A stretch of DNA of 54,393 nt from an uncultured Prevotella sp. Its GTDB lineage: Bacteria; Bacteroidota; Bacteroidia; Bacteroidales; Bacteroidaceae. Position 1 is the first letter of the stretch. Each line of letters starts with the position of its first letter. The notes under the pieces were generated by a model. That model was given only the letters and a program-made list of their open reading frames with translations, did not search any database and was not told where the DNA came from. The position numbers and the translations under genes are program-made. The DNA lies in the NCBI GenBank assembly GCA_900314455.1, contig OMVI01000058.1, positions 1-54,393 on the forward strand, in the 5' to 3' direction. This document shows, one piece after another, positions 28,778 through 38,291 of this stretch.

Positions 28778-29410
28778 TCAATTATTAATATTAAGCATAA
28801 GCTCGTCAAAGCGCTTCATGCCCTTTGGCGTGCAAATGCCACGAAGGAAAATCATTATAAAATTGTGGAATACTGTTTTCAGCCCATACTCTTTGTACAA
28901 GTCGTTTGCAATGATATAATCTGACATCGCTTCCATTATCCGGAAGATGAAATTATAATTCACATCACGGATAAAGAACCCCTCGTCAATAGCCTTCTGT
29001 ATGAACTTTTGACGGCCGTCTGCATTCTTCTGGCGCTCGGCGCGCCAATAGTCGACAATGTCGTCGTACATGGTTAAATCGGAAAAGAACTGGGAATTGA
29101 CGGAGGAGAATTCCTTCATCTGGATATGATAGAACTTCAATATGATTTCCATTGCATCGGCATTGCCTTGCATAAGCTCCGAAAGCGACTTGTCGTGCTC
29201 TTCCTTTCGGTTCTTTATAACATCCAACAGAAGGTGTTCCTTATCCTCATAAATCTCATATAACGTCCGCTTCGAAATCGAAAGCTCTTTGGCAATGTCA
29301 TCCATACGTACCTGCCGGATACCTCTCTTTAGGAACATATCCGAAGCGACATGCAGTATCTTATCACGCAAGTCATGCCTATACAACGTTATATTATCAG
29401 GACTCTGCAT
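28778..29410 (-). CDS. TetR-family transcriptional regulator
   Basis: The 210-aa protein has the N-terminal TetR helix-turn-helix at about 12-58 (ILHVASDMFLKRGIRQVRMD, then ELSISKRTLYEIYEDKE) and a variable all-helical ligand domain. It is the first gene of the TetR-SGNH-MBOAT operon, which starts from a consensus promoter at 29434-29464. By analogy it may repress its own operon or the divergent malic enzyme gene. The ligand is unknown. Confidence 0.9.
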   Translation of the reverse strand: MQSPDNITLYRHDLRDKILHVASDMFLKRGIRQVRMDDIAKELSISKRTLYEIYEDKEHLLLDVIKNRKEEHDKSLSELMQGNADAMEIILKFYHIQMKEFSSVNSQFFSDLTMYDDIVDYWRAERQKNADGRQKFIQKAIDEGFFIRDVNYNFIFRIMEAMSDYIIANDLYKEYGLKTVFHNFIMIFLRGICTPKGMKRFDELMLNINN

Positions 29411-29433
29411 AGCTGAAAACCTAATTTTGAGTG

Positions 29434-29464
29434 CAAAATTACTACTTTCTGAATAAAAGACAAA
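29434..29464 (-). promoter_or_regulatory. Promoter of the TetR-SGNH-MBOAT operon
   Basis: TTTTG (TTTG at 29461-29464), a 19-nt spacer and TAATTTTG (29434-29441) on the minus strand, about 24 bp before the ATG. Confidence 0.75.
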
Positions 29465-29506
29465 ATTAAATTAAGTAAAATCGGAACTAGTATGATTTAT
29501 TTTCCG

Positions 29507-29514
29507 TATCTTTG
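29507..29514 (+). promoter_or_regulatory. -7 box of the malic enzyme gene
   Basis: TATCTTTG, about 45 bp before the ATG at 29558. No TTTG lies at the right distance upstream, so the promoter is half-supported. It is close to the divergent TetR promoter. Confidence 0.55.
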
Positions 29515-29557
29515 CCCCTAATTAAACGAAGGCGAACAACCAAAACAAAACTACAAT

Positions 29558-31846
29558 ATGGTAAAGATAACAAAAGAAGCAGCCTTGGCTTACCACCATG
29601 ATGGCAGACCAGGTAAAATCGAAGTAAAACCTACAAAGCCGTATCAAACTCAAACTGACTTGAGCTTGGCATACTCTCCGGGTGTGGCTTACCCGTGTCT
29701 CGAAATTCAAAAGAATCCTGAGGACGTCTATAAATATACTGACAAAGGTAATCTCGTAGCCGTTATCAGTAACGGAACGGCTGTACTGGGTCTAGGCGAT
29801 ATAGGCGCAATGAGCGGCAAACCGGTAATGGAAGGTAAGGGACTGCTCTTTAAGATATACGGAGGTATCGATGTGTTCGACATCGAAGTCAACGAGAAAG
29901 ACCCTGATAAATTCTGCGAGGCAGTAGAAAAGATAGCCCCGACATTCGGTGGTATCAACCTCGAAGACATCAAGGCTCCTGAGTGTTTCGCCATCGAGGA
30001 GCGCCTGAAGAAGACTCTTGACATTCCAGTCATGCACGACGACCAGCACGGAACTGCCATCATCTCTGCAGCAGGACTTATGAATGCGCTTGAGGTTGCA
30101 GGCAAGAAAATCGACGAAGTGAAGATTGTCGTCAACGGAGCAGGTGCCGCCGCCATTAGCTGTACTAAGCTTTACTGCTCTTTCGGTGCAAAGAAGGAGA
30201 ACATCGTGATGCTTGACTCTAAGGGAGTTATCACCAGCGACCGCACAAATCTCACACCGCAGAAGAAGCTGTTTGCTACCGACCGCCGCGACGTTCACAC
30301 TCTTGAGGAAGCTATCAAGGGCGCAGACGTATTCGTAGGACTGTCAAAGGGTAATGTCCTCACAAAGGATATGGTACGCTCTATGGCTGACAAGCCTATC
30401 GTATTCGCACTTGCTAACCCTGTTCCGGAGATTAGCTACGAGGACGCTATGGACGCTCGCCCTGACGTTCTGATGTCGACAGGCCGCTCAGACAAGCCAA
30501 ACCAGATTAACAATGTTATCGGATTCCCTTACATTTTCCGTGGTGCGCTCGACGTTCATGCATCTGCCATAAACGAGGAGATGAAGATGGCAGCTGCAAA
30601 GGCTATCGCCCAGCTTGCAAAGGAACCGGTACCGGACATCGTCAACCAGGTTTACCACGTCAACGACTTGACATTCGGTCCGAACTACTTCATTCCGAAG
30701 CCTGTTGACCCACGCCTTATCACTGAGGTAAGTGCCGCTGTCGCAAAGGCAGCCATCGAGAGTGGTGTCGCACGCCGTACCATTTCCGACTGGGACGAGT
30801 ACAAGCAGCACCTGCGCCAGTTGCTCGGTCAGGAGACGAAACTGACTCGTACACTTCACGCTACTGCTGCTCAGCACCCGCAGCGCGTGGTATTCGCCGA
30901 GGGCGGTCACCAGACTATGATGAAGGCTGCTGTACAGGCAAAGCAGGAAGGTATATGCGAGCCGATACTACTCGGCAACCCTGACCGCCTGAACCGTATC
31001 GCCAACCGTCTGAAACTCGACCTTTCGGGTGTCACAATCATTGATATGCGCGCCGACAAGGAGCAGGGACGCCGTGCTACTTACGCTAAGCACCTTGCTG
31101 AAAAACGTGCCCGCATGGGTTACACGTTCGAAGAGGCTTACGATAAGATGTATGAACGCAACTACTTCGGAATGTCAATGGTAGAGAATGGCGATGCCGA
31201 TGCGTTCATAACAGGTCTGTACACGAAATACAGCAATACCATTAAAGTTGCGAAAGAGGTTATCGGCATACGTCCGGAATACAACCACTTCGGAACTATG
31301 CACATCCTGAATACAAAGCAGGGTATATACTATCTGTCAGACACACTTATCAACCGCCATCCTGACACGGACACTCTGCATGATATTGCAAAGCTTACCG
31401 CCAACAGTGTTCGCTTCTTCAACGAGGAGCCGGTAATGGCTATGATAAGCTATTCGAACTTCGGTACCGACGCCGACGGTTCTCCTGCGAAAGTCCACGC
31501 TGCCGTAGAGCAGATGCAGAAGGAGTTCCCTGACCTTGCCATTGATGGTGAGATGCAGATTAACTTCGCTCTGAATGACGAGCTTCGCGACAACAAGTAT
31601 CCGTTCACAAGGCTTAAGGGCAAGAAGGTTAACACGCTCGTGTTCCCTAACCTCTCAAGTGCCAACGCCAGCTACAAGCTGTTGCAGGCGCTCAGCCCTG
31701 ACGCTGAGATAATCGGTCCGATACAGATGGGACTTAACAAACCTATCCACTTCACCGACTTCGAATGCTCTGTACGTGACATTGTCAACATAACGGCTGT
31801 CGCTGTGATTGATGCTTACGTCGATAAGATAAAGAACAAGAAGTAA
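29558..31846 (+). CDS. maeB: NADP-dependent malic enzyme with phosphotransacetylase-like domain
   Basis: The 762-aa protein is a MaeB-type fusion. The N-terminal malic enzyme part (1-about 420) has SLAYSPGVAYPCLEI, the Lys-containing GKGLLFKIYGGIDVFDIEV region, MHDDQHGTA and a NAD(P)-binding VVNGAGAAAISCT. The C-terminal part (about 440-762) resembles phosphate acetyltransferase and usually regulates rather than catalyses. It oxidatively decarboxylates malate to pyruvate with NADP, making NADPH. Length is as expected. It is transcribed alone and followed by a strong terminator. Confidence 0.95.
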   Translation: MVKITKEAALAYHHDGRPGKIEVKPTKPYQTQTDLSLAYSPGVAYPCLEIQKNPEDVYKYTDKGNLVAVISNGTAVLGLGDIGAMSGKPVMEGKGLLFKIYGGIDVFDIEVNEKDPDKFCEAVEKIAPTFGGINLEDIKAPECFAIEERLKKTLDIPVMHDDQHGTAIISAAGLMNALEVAGKKIDEVKIVVNGAGAAAISCTKLYCSFGAKKENIVMLDSKGVITSDRTNLTPQKKLFATDRRDVHTLEEAIKGADVFVGLSKGNVLTKDMVRSMADKPIVFALANPVPEISYEDAMDARPDVLMSTGRSDKPNQINNVIGFPYIFRGALDVHASAINEEMKMAAAKAIAQLAKEPVPDIVNQVYHVNDLTFGPNYFIPKPVDPRLITEVSAAVAKAAIESGVARRTISDWDEYKQHLRQLLGQETKLTRTLHATAAQHPQRVVFAEGGHQTMMKAAVQAKQEGICEPILLGNPDRLNRIANRLKLDLSGVTIIDMRADKEQGRRATYAKHLAEKRARMGYTFEEAYDKMYERNYFGMSMVENGDADAFITGLYTKYSNTIKVAKEVIGIRPEYNHFGTMHILNTKQGIYYLSDTLINRHPDTDTLHDIAKLTANSVRFFNEEPVMAMISYSNFGTDADGSPAKVHAAVEQMQKEFPDLAIDGEMQINFALNDELRDNKYPFTRLKGKKVNTLVFPNLSSANASYKLLQALSPDAEIIGPIQMGLNKPIHFTDFECSVRDIVNITAVAVIDAYVDKIKNKK

Positions 31847-31868
31847 GCAGCTCTTTTCCGCAATAATG

Positions 31869-31920
31869 AAAAATTCCGCAAACGAAATCCATTATAAAGG
31901 ATTTTATTTGCGGAATTTTC
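31869..31920 (+). terminator. Terminator of maeB
   Basis: AATTCCGCAAA..AAATCC pairs with GGATTT..TTTGCGGAATT, followed by TTCCATTTTTT. It isolates the next promoter from maeB transcription. Confidence 0.8.
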
Positions 31921-31949
31921 CATTTTTTGGCTAAAAAAGGCAGAAAATA

Positions 31950-31980
31950 TTTGTCGTTTGTAAAAAATTTATTATCTTTG
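31950..31980 (+). promoter_or_regulatory. Orphan promoter upstream of a candidate small RNA
   Basis: TTTG (31950-31953), a 19-nt spacer and TATCTTTG (31973-31980) match the consensus closely. No plus-strand gene follows; clpC lies on the opposite strand. Confidence 0.75.
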
Positions 31981-31986
31981 CAAACG

Positions 31987-32080
31987 TTATCCTGAAAGCA
32001 ATCTTTTTACCTTAAAAAGAACTAATACCTTTGAATTAAAAAAGAGCGGTTACCTGTGAAGGTAGCCGCTTTTGTTTTTA
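31987..32080 (+). ncRNA. Candidate small RNA, about 90 nt
   Basis: Transcription from the promoter at 31950-31980 would start near 31987. It would end at a 10-bp hairpin: AGCGGTTACC (32045-32054), loop TGTGAA, GGTAGCCGCT (32061-32070), then TTTGTTTTTA. Between start and hairpin there is no ATG and no ORF; the body is AU-rich and mostly unstructured, a form typical of a regulatory RNA with a single-stranded region plus terminator. maeB has its own terminator upstream. The same hairpin, read on the other strand, is followed by CTTTTTTAA and can end clpC transcripts, so the terminator alone is not proof of an RNA. No known RNA family is recognised. Confidence 0.45.
32045..32070. terminator. Bidirectional terminator between the candidate sRNA and clpC
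   Basis: A 10-bp stem with one G-U pair and a 6-nt loop has T-rich tails on both strands (TTTGTTTTT on plus, CTTTTTTAA on minus). It lies 47 bp downstream of the clpC stop. Confidence 0.8.
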
Positions 32081-32116
32081 TGTTTCTATTAGTTTAAAAT
32101 CAAAGTCAATCCAGTA

Positions 32117-34690
32117 TTATAAAGTCTGTTCAACTTTTTCATCTTTGACGAACGACAGTTTGTCACTGTCAGCCGGTTTGTCTACTTTAATGACATCGCC
32201 AGCCTTTATGTCACCCGAAAGAATTAGCTCGCAAACGCCATCTTCGATATAAGACTGGATGGCACGCTTCAATGGACGCGCTCCAAACTGCACATCATAG
32301 CCCTTCGTTGCGACATATTCCTTTGCGCTGTCGGAAACCTCAAGGCCGTAGCCAAGCTCTCCGATACGCTTGTAAAGTCCGCGAAGCTCGATGTCGATAA
32401 TCTTCTTAATGGCATTCAAGTCAAGCTGGTCGAAGGTGATAATCTCGTCAAGACGGTTGAGGAACTCAGGTGCGAACTGGCGACTCAACGACTTCTGGAT
32501 TATACTGCGTGCATATTCCTTGTCCTTGTCATCGTGTGAAAGGCCACTGGCATTACCTGCCGTAAAGCCAACTCCGCGACCGAACTCTTTCAATTGTCTT
32601 GTTCCGGCGTTAGAGGTCATTATGATTACCGTATTGCGGAAGTCAACCAATCGACCGTTACCGTCAGTCAGGCGACCCTCATCGAGTACCTGCAACAGCA
32701 AGTTAAATACATTGCCGTGGGCTTTCTCGATTTCATCGAGCAAGACAATGGAGTACGGGTGACGGCGTACCTGTTCCGTTAGCTGTCCGCCTTCCTCGTA
32801 ACCGACATATCCTGGAGGCGCTCCTATCAAGCGAGAGGTGTTGAAGCTCTCTGTGTACTCACTCATATCGATACGGATAAGTGCGTCTTTCGAGCCGAAC
32901 ATGTACTCTGCGAGTTTCTTAGCGAGATAAGTCTTGCCGACTCCGGTAGGTCCAAGGAACATGAAAGCGCCTATTGGATGGTTCGGGTCACGCAGTCCTA
33001 CACGGTTGCGCTGAATAGCCTTCACCATCTTATCGATAGCTGAATCCTGGGCAATGACTTCATTCTTGAGCTCAACGCCCATATCACGGAGTCGTATGCC
33101 TTCGGCCTGTTTCATTCTCTGAACTGGTACTCCAGTCATCATTGATACAACATCAGAGACTTCATCTTCGCCGATTTCGGTTCTCTCACCATCATCGCCT
33201 TTCTCCCATTTCAGCTGCATGCTCTTAAGAGACTGCTCCAGCTGAGCCTGCCTATCTCGGTAACCGGCTGCCATTTCAAAGTTCTGCTTAGCTACAGCTG
33301 ACTTCTTCTTGGCCTCAACCTCTTTCAATTGCTTTTCGGTTTCGATAATTTCTGGCGGAACATCGCTGTGCTTAAGATGAACACGGGAGCCGACTTCGTC
33401 GAGGGCATCTATTGCCTTGTCAGGGAAATAACGGTCGGTTATGTATCGGTCGGTCAACTTGACACATGCTTCCAATGCTGCATCAGTGTACCGAACATGG
33501 TGATGGTCCTCGTAACGACCCTTAATATTCTTGAGTATTTGCAGTGTCTCGTCGGCTGTAGTAGGCTCAACGAGGACTTTCTGGAAACGACGTTCAAGGG
33601 CTCCGTCTTTCTCTATGGAATTGCGATACTCATCAAGTGTCGTTGCTCCGATGCACTGTATGGTGCCACGAGCTAACGCAGGCTTGAGAATATTGGCAGC
33701 GTCCATAGAGCCAGGAGTGCTACCGGCACCTATTATAGTATGTATCTCGTCGATGAATACTATTATGTCTGGGCTCTTTTCCAACTCCTGGATAAGTCCT
33801 CTTATGCGCTCTTCAAACTGTCCGCGATACTTTGTACCTGCTACAATTGCAGTCATATCGAGGCTTACGACACGCTTGTTGAACAATGCCGGGCTTGTGT
33901 TATGACTCACAATGAGCTGTGCCAGACCTTCTACAATCGCACTTTTTCCAACTCCAGGCTCACCTATGAGTATAGGGTTGTTCTTCTTGCGCCTTCCAAG
34001 TATCTCGCATACACGTTGTATCTCACGCTCACGACCAACGACAGGGTCAAGTTTGTTCTCTGCAGCAGCCTCCGTGAGGTCGGTACTGAAGTTGTCAAGT
34101 ACCGGTGTCTTTGACTTCCCGCCACGTGCACGTGTTGTCGTTGATGAACCATTCTGCCTGTTTGACGATGTGCCCTGAGAACCATGCATGTTCATCATTG
34201 GGTCTTCCTCTTCGTCTTCTTCTGGAATGTCAAGTCCGTCAGCTGGCTTATTAGCCTTCTTCTGGAATGCCGAACGAGCCAAATCGTAGTTAATATCGTT
34301 ATCCTCAAGAACTTCCTTAGCTCCGTTATCGACATTGTCGTGGAGTATAGCGAGGAAGAGATGTGGGACATCCACAGTCTGGCTTCTCTGCAATCTTGCT
34401 TCCAATACAGAAAGTTTCAGTATATTATTAGCCTCATCATTTAGAAGCATTTCTGATGAGAAAAGCATTCTTCCACTGTTGTTTTGTCTAACCCGTTCCT
34501 CCAATTGTTCCTTAATAATATCCGGATTGACGTGCAACTTGTTAAAGAAATCCTTTACCGGGCTTTCCTTTTCCCTTAAAATACCTAAGAGAAGGTGCTC
34601 CGGTCCTACGGAAGTACTTGCAAGTCTTTCAGCTTCCTCTCTGCTGAACGATAATACTTCAGAGACTTTGGGCGAAAACTGATTTATCAT
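32117..34690 (-). CDS. clpC: ATP-dependent Clp protease ATPase subunit ClpC
   Basis: The 857-aa AAA+ unfoldase feeds substrates to ClpP or disaggregates proteins. Start at 34690 ([13 protein letters not shown]) is chosen over an upstream ATG at 34768: it matches the family start and has an AGGAGG ribosome site 7 nt upstream. Domains: N-domain repeats (1-about 145), acidic linker, first ATPase with Walker [10 protein letters not shown] (about 243-251) and VFIDEIHT, a UVR-like middle coiled coil (about 455-490), second ATPase with GPTGVGKT (about 580-587), and a C-terminal domain. The middle domain is short, as in ClpC rather than ClpB. clpP is not nearby. A 44-aa ORF and a DUF4270 lipoprotein lie upstream on the same strand. 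Confidence 0.93.
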   Translation of the reverse strand: MINQFSPKVSEVLSFSREEAERLASTSVGPEHLLLGILREKESPVKDFFNKLHVNPDIIKEQLEERVRQNNSGRMLFSSEMLLNDEANNILKLSVLEARLQRSQTVDVPHLFLAILHDNVDNGAKEVLEDNDINYDLARSAFQKKANKPADGLDIPEEDEEEDPMMNMHGSQGTSSNRQNGSSTTTRARGGKSKTPVLDNFSTDLTEAAAENKLDPVVGREREIQRVCEILGRRKKNNPILIGEPGVGKSAIVEGLAQLIVSHNTSPALFNKRVVSLDMTAIVAGTKYRGQFEERIRGLIQELEKSPDIIVFIDEIHTIIGAGSTPGSMDAANILKPALARGTIQCIGATTLDEYRNSIEKDGALERRFQKVLVEPTTADETLQILKNIKGRYEDHHHVRYTDAALEACVKLTDRYITDRYFPDKAIDALDEVGSRVHLKHSDVPPEIIETEKQLKEVEAKKKSAVAKQNFEMAAGYRDRQAQLEQSLKSMQLKWEKGDDGERTEIGEDEVSDVVSMMTGVPVQRMKQAEGIRLRDMGVELKNEVIAQDSAIDKMVKAIQRNRVGLRDPNHPIGAFMFLGPTGVGKTYLAKKLAEYMFGSKDALIRIDMSEYTESFNTSRLIGAPPGYVGYEEGGQLTEQVRRHPYSIVLLDEIEKAHGNVFNLLLQVLDEGRLTDGNGRLVDFRNTVIIMTSNAGTRQLKEFGRGVGFTAGNASGLSHDDKDKEYARSIIQKSLSRQFAPEFLNRLDEIITFDQLDLNAIKKIIDIELRGLYKRIGELGYGLEVSDSAKEYVATKGYDVQFGARPLKRAIQSYIEDGVCELILSGDIKAGDVIKVDKPADSDKLSFVKDEKVEQTL

Positions 34691-34697
34691 GTAAAAT

Positions 34698-34703
34698 CCT
34701 CCT
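34698..34703 (-). promoter_or_regulatory. Shine-Dalgarno site that fixes the clpC start
   Basis: AGGAGG on the minus strand, 7 nt before the ATG at 34690. Such a perfect site is unusual in Bacteroidetes and supports the downstream start. Confidence 0.7.
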
Positions 34704-34784
34704 TTTAATGTTCTACTTCGGTTATACAATCTGTTCTTTGTTCGATATAACAGCAAACAGCATGCCAAAGTACTTGTTACTATT

Positions 34785-34919
34785 TCACAAAGCCTCGTCG
34801 TCAGGCTTGTGTATATTGCGTTTTGTGTGTTTTACCTTTATGTGACGCTTCCTGAGGAGCCACTGCTGCTTTCGCTGCTCGTAGTCCTCAGTATGGCGTT
34901 CCAAGAAGTTGTCTGCCAT
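34785..34919 (-). CDS. Small basic hypothetical protein, 44 aa
   Basis: An ATG at 34919 opens a 44-codon frame beginning MADNFLERHTEDYEQRKQQW and ending KPDDEAL. The start MADN(F/Y)LE+(x)xEDYExRK occurs in short, often misannotated Bacteroidetes proteins of 40-50 residues. It is lysine/arginine-rich, without membrane helix or signal. It sits 30 bp after the DUF4270 gene and 95 bp before the clpC start, all minus strand, so it is probably cotranscribed. Function is unknown; RNA or ribosome binding would suit the charge but is a guess. Confidence 0.6.
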   Translation of the reverse strand: MADNFLERHTEDYEQRKQQWLLRKRHIKVKHTKRNIHKPDDEAL

Positions 34920-34949
34920 AGCAGTAATCGTTTAAACTCTTAAATCGCT

Positions 34950-36389
34950 TTACTTGGTATTGAACTTACTGTAAACGACCGTTATCTTCAATGCATCTGG
35001 ATTATCACTTCCTCCTAAGAGACGTGTTGATGTCAAAGCCATATTATTGGACAAGTTGACAATTGTGGTCTTGTTATTTGAAGTTGTGGTAGTCTGCAAA
35101 GTCACCGGTATGAGCACGACCTTGTTCCAGTTGCTCGACGTATTGCCATTCTGGTGGCTTCTATGCATTGCATTTATCATTCCGGATATGTTTCCGAAAA
35201 GATAGCTATTTGTGGTACGGGAATATGTACTTATAAAAGATGTATAGTAATCTGGCAGCCTGTCATTTGCAAAAAAGCTATGTATGCTGTCCTCCGGTAT
35301 CATAAGTACGCTCTGCGGAATATCCAGAGGGTAGACCGTAGGTGTCTGATTGGTCATACGCGGGATGTTAAGGCGTGCGGTATTGACTGTATCATTCTCG
35401 TGTCCCGACATAATCTGTTCAACCGGCAGTGTAACCTCTGTGTATAAGCCGGCAGGAGTCTTGAGATATGTACATGAGTTGTCAGCAGCCAACTCGTTAA
35501 GCCTTTCACGGTCGTTGGCGAAACTTGAAGTCTGGAGGACTTCTTCCGTGCCGGCAAACGACGAACTCGCACTTATTACGGAGTCTGCATCGTTCTTGCA
35601 ATTGAAATAGAATATAAGCAATGGAGTGTTTATGTAAGCCATACTGCCTACACCTCCTGTATTTTTAAAGTAAAAACCAGGGACAACATTATGAATAAAG
35701 TTGTATGATGATGTGAAGTATTCAGGATGTTCATAATACTGTCGCATGAGATAACTTCCGAAGTTATTGTAAGTTACCCCATCCTTTGTATATGGCTTGG
35801 AAAGGTTTATGCGAATACTGTTGGCATACGATGACGTAGCTCGAAGAGAATCATTATCCGTCAAATCGGCAATGGTGTACGATTTATCCTGATAGAATCC
35901 CTGAGGGTTAACCTTTCCGTCGGCTATTGGATCATAAGCCGAATTGTAAGTAGAATTCTCCTCCAGGGGCTCGTCCATTAAGTAAGCGCGTGTTTTCATC
36001 TGAGCCAGAGAATCACCATAGTAACCGGAGCAAATAAGCTGAAGTTGACAAGAATCTGCTACGACTTTACCATTAGCATCACGACTCATAATCCGATTCT
36101 CTGCCGGAAGCTGATAACCATCGAGAAGATGGAACTGTGACATAAAGCTGGCAGTAACGACATTACCTGTCTCTGGGTCTTTTACACGCCCCAAATATCC
36201 TGTTGTATTATTACCAGTAACATAGTCAGGGACAATAGTCCTTGATGTTACGCTGAAAGTATCGGCATTTACGCTAAGTCTGTCTGTCGTTGGGGTCAGT
36301 GAAGAACCCATTTCATCAGTAGTATCATCGCATGATACCATGACCGTCGCAACAGTCAACAATAAAAGAAAGAGATATTTTGCCTTCAT
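34950..36389 (-). CDS. DUF4270 lipoprotein
   Basis: The 479-aa protein has a lipoprotein signal (VMVSC, Cys20) and the layout of the DUF4270 family: an early GSSLTP..DRLSVNADTFSVTSRTI, then a beta-rich body of repeated strands. DUF4270 proteins are widespread, probably surface-exposed Bacteroidetes lipoproteins of unknown function. It lies 39 bp downstream of the half-length glycogen synthase gene; the panC-panD / glycogen synthase / DUF4270 arrangement is, from memory, common in the phylum. Confidence 0.85.
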   Translation of the reverse strand: MKAKYLFLLLLTVATVMVSCDDTTDEMGSSLTPTTDRLSVNADTFSVTSRTIVPDYVTGNNTTGYLGRVKDPETGNVVTASFMSQFHLLDGYQLPAENRIMSRDANGKVVADSCQLQLICSGYYGDSLAQMKTRAYLMDEPLEENSTYNSAYDPIADGKVNPQGFYQDKSYTIADLTDNDSLRATSSYANSIRINLSKPYTKDGVTYNNFGSYLMRQYYEHPEYFTSSYNFIHNVVPGFYFKNTGGVGSMAYINTPLLIFYFNCKNDADSVISASSSFAGTEEVLQTSSFANDRERLNELAADNSCTYLKTPAGLYTEVTLPVEQIMSGHENDTVNTARLNIPRMTNQTPTVYPLDIPQSVLMIPEDSIHSFFANDRLPDYYTSFISTYSRTTNSYLFGNISGMINAMHRSHQNGNTSSNWNKVVLIPVTLQTTTTSNNKTTIVNLSNNMALTSTRLLGGSDNPDALKITVVYSKFNTK

Positions 36390-36428
36390 CTTCTTTGCCG
36401 TGAATAAATTGTGAGAAAGTGAAACTAC

Positions 36429-37238
36429 CTATTCGGCAAGCAACTTTTCATAGAAGTCCTTGTAGACTTTGCCTACGGTTTCTTGCTCAGGCTGGTTCAG
36501 AACCGGCTTGCCTTCCGCCTCAGCATAATCGATTATCTGCTGCTTGACATCAGGGCTTGTCCGAACAATGCCGTCGGAATAGTCGATGGCAAGTTTACCA
36601 AGCTCCATGAAGTCGAACTTATCGCCATACTTTTTAAGCATGGATGACTTAGCCGTCTTGAACTCCAGACTCTTCTTGAATTTGCTTCCAAAATCACCGT
36701 GAGGCTGATCACTGAACATGGAAGTTACAACCTTAGAATTAGCGAACTGAGGTTCATCGTGGTATGCGGTCTTTACATAGAAAGGAATAACTGCGGACAT
36801 CCATCCCTGGCAATGTATGATATCAGGTGCCCAACGCAACTTCTTGACAGTTTCCAGGACTCCACGCGCAAAGAAAATCGCACGTTCACCATTGTCAGGA
36901 TAGTCGTTTCCCATCTCGTCCTGAGTCATCTTTCGTTTTTGGAAATAGTCCTCATTATCAATAAAGTAGACCTGTATTCGTGTTTGAGGTATCGAAGCCA
37001 CTTTAATGATAAGCGGATGGTCCATGTCGTCGATGATAAGATTGATGCCAGAAAGGCGGATAACCTCATGGAGTTGCCCTCTGCGCTCGTTGATATTGCC
37101 CCATTTCGGCATGAACGAACGTATTTCATAACCTTCCTGTTGCATGATACACGGCATGTTGTAGCCGAACTCTGACATCTCTGAAGATGGAACGTATGGC
37201 TTAATTTCCTGATTAACGAACAATACTTTCTTTCCCAT
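36429..37238 (-). CDS. Glycogen/starch synthase N-terminal-domain protein
   Basis: The 269-aa protein matches the N-terminal half of GT5 glycogen synthase: it starts MGKKVLFVNQEIKPYVPSSE and has WAPDIIHCQGWMSAVIPFYVK (about 135-155, the 'DIIHxHDWxxxL' equivalent) and a weak C-terminal stretch. The second Rossmann domain, which holds the catalytic E-x7-E motif and most ADP-glucose contacts, is missing. It cannot be a standard glycogen synthase; the same short form occurs in other Bacteroidetes. It is divergent from panC. Confidence 0.85.
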   Translation of the reverse strand: MGKKVLFVNQEIKPYVPSSEMSEFGYNMPCIMQQEGYEIRSFMPKWGNINERRGQLHEVIRLSGINLIIDDMDHPLIIKVASIPQTRIQVYFIDNEDYFQKRKMTQDEMGNDYPDNGERAIFFARGVLETVKKLRWAPDIIHCQGWMSAVIPFYVKTAYHDEPQFANSKVVTSMFSDQPHGDFGSKFKKSLEFKTAKSSMLKKYGDKFDFMELGKLAIDYSDGIVRTSPDVKQQIIDYAEAEGKPVLNQPEQETVGKVYKDFYEKLLAE

Positions 37239-37345
37239 TCTCTTTTCTCTAAATACAAACGACTGCTCTCTATAATGGCATTTAAAACGAGCTTTTTTTA
37301 CTACGTTAATACCTTCTTATGTCTTTGGAAACAGCATTCAATGTG

Positions 37346-37404
37346 CAAAGTTACGAAAAAATTCAGATATTTCTTGTCTTTTTGATAAAAATGTTGTTAC
37401 TTTG
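37346..37404. promoter_or_regulatory. Divergent -7 boxes for the glycogen synthase-like gene and panC
   Basis: TAACTTTG on the minus strand (37346-37353) faces the glycogen synthase-like gene; TACTTTG on the plus strand (37398-37404), 21 nt after a TTG, faces panC 24 bp on. Confidence 0.55.
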
Positions 37405-37427
37405 CACGCCGAAACAGGAAACAGACT

Positions 37428-38291
37428 ATGAAAGTATTCGAAAAAATTGTAGATCTTCAAAACGAACTGTTCGAAGTTCGCAAGAATGGTAAGACCGTCG
37501 GTTTGGTTCCGACAATGGGAGCTCTGCATGAAGGGCATGCGTCACTCATTCGGCGCAGCGTCAAGGATAACGACGTCACCGTAGTATCTGTATTTCTCAA
37601 TCCAACACAATTCAACGACAAAGGAGACCTGGAGCGTTATCCACGTGACCTCAAGTCTGACTGCAAACTTGTCGAGTCGTGTGGTGCGCAGTATGTTTTT
37701 GCTCCTAGTGTAAGTGAAATGTACCCAACACCTGACACACGCCACTTCGAGTTTCCACCTCAGACAACCGTCATGGAGGGAGCTAAACGCCCCGGACACT
37801 TCAACGGTGTCTGTCAGGTTGTCAGCCGTCTGTTCTACATTGTGCGTCCTAACAGAGCTTACTTTGGAGAGAAGGACTGGCAGCAGATTGCAGTTGTAAA
37901 ACGACTGGTCAAGTATATCGGCATGGAGGGCAAACTACAGATTGTTGAATGTCCGATAGTTCGTGAGAAAGACGGATTGGCTATGAGCTCACGCAATTCT
38001 CTTCTTACCCCAGAAGAGCGTGCAATAGCCCCTAACATATACCGTGTCCTTAAAGAAAGTCTTGATTTTGCAAAGACACACAGTGTGAAGGAGACTCACG
38101 ACAAGGTCGTTGCTGACATCAATGCTATTGACGGTCTTGAAGTCGAATATTTTGAGATTGTTGATGGAGACACGCTTGTCGATGTCAACGACTGGAACGA
38201 CAGCAAGTACATTGTTGGTTGCATAACCGTCTATTGCGGCAAAACACCAATCCGCCTTATCGACCACATAAAATATAAGGAAGAGAAATAA
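37428..38291 (+). CDS. panC: Pantothenate synthetase
   Basis: The 287-aa enzyme joins pantoate and beta-alanine with ATP to make pantothenate, a coenzyme A precursor. Motifs: [16 protein letters not shown] (28-43, the PTMGxLHxGH ATP site), FLNPTQF (56-62), KDWQQ (about 150-154), and the KMSKS-like MSSRN (about 186-190). Length is normal. Its stop overlaps the panD start by 1 bp (TAATG), so the two are coupled. Confidence 0.97.
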   Translation: MKVFEKIVDLQNELFEVRKNGKTVGLVPTMGALHEGHASLIRRSVKDNDVTVVSVFLNPTQFNDKGDLERYPRDLKSDCKLVESCGAQYVFAPSVSEMYPTPDTRHFEFPPQTTVMEGAKRPGHFNGVCQVVSRLFYIVRPNRAYFGEKDWQQIAVVKRLVKYIGMEGKLQIVECPIVREKDGLAMSSRNSLLTPEERAIAPNIYRVLKESLDFAKTHSVKETHDKVVADINAIDGLEVEYFEIVDGDTLVDVNDWNDSKYIVGCITVYCGKTPIRLIDHIKYKEEK

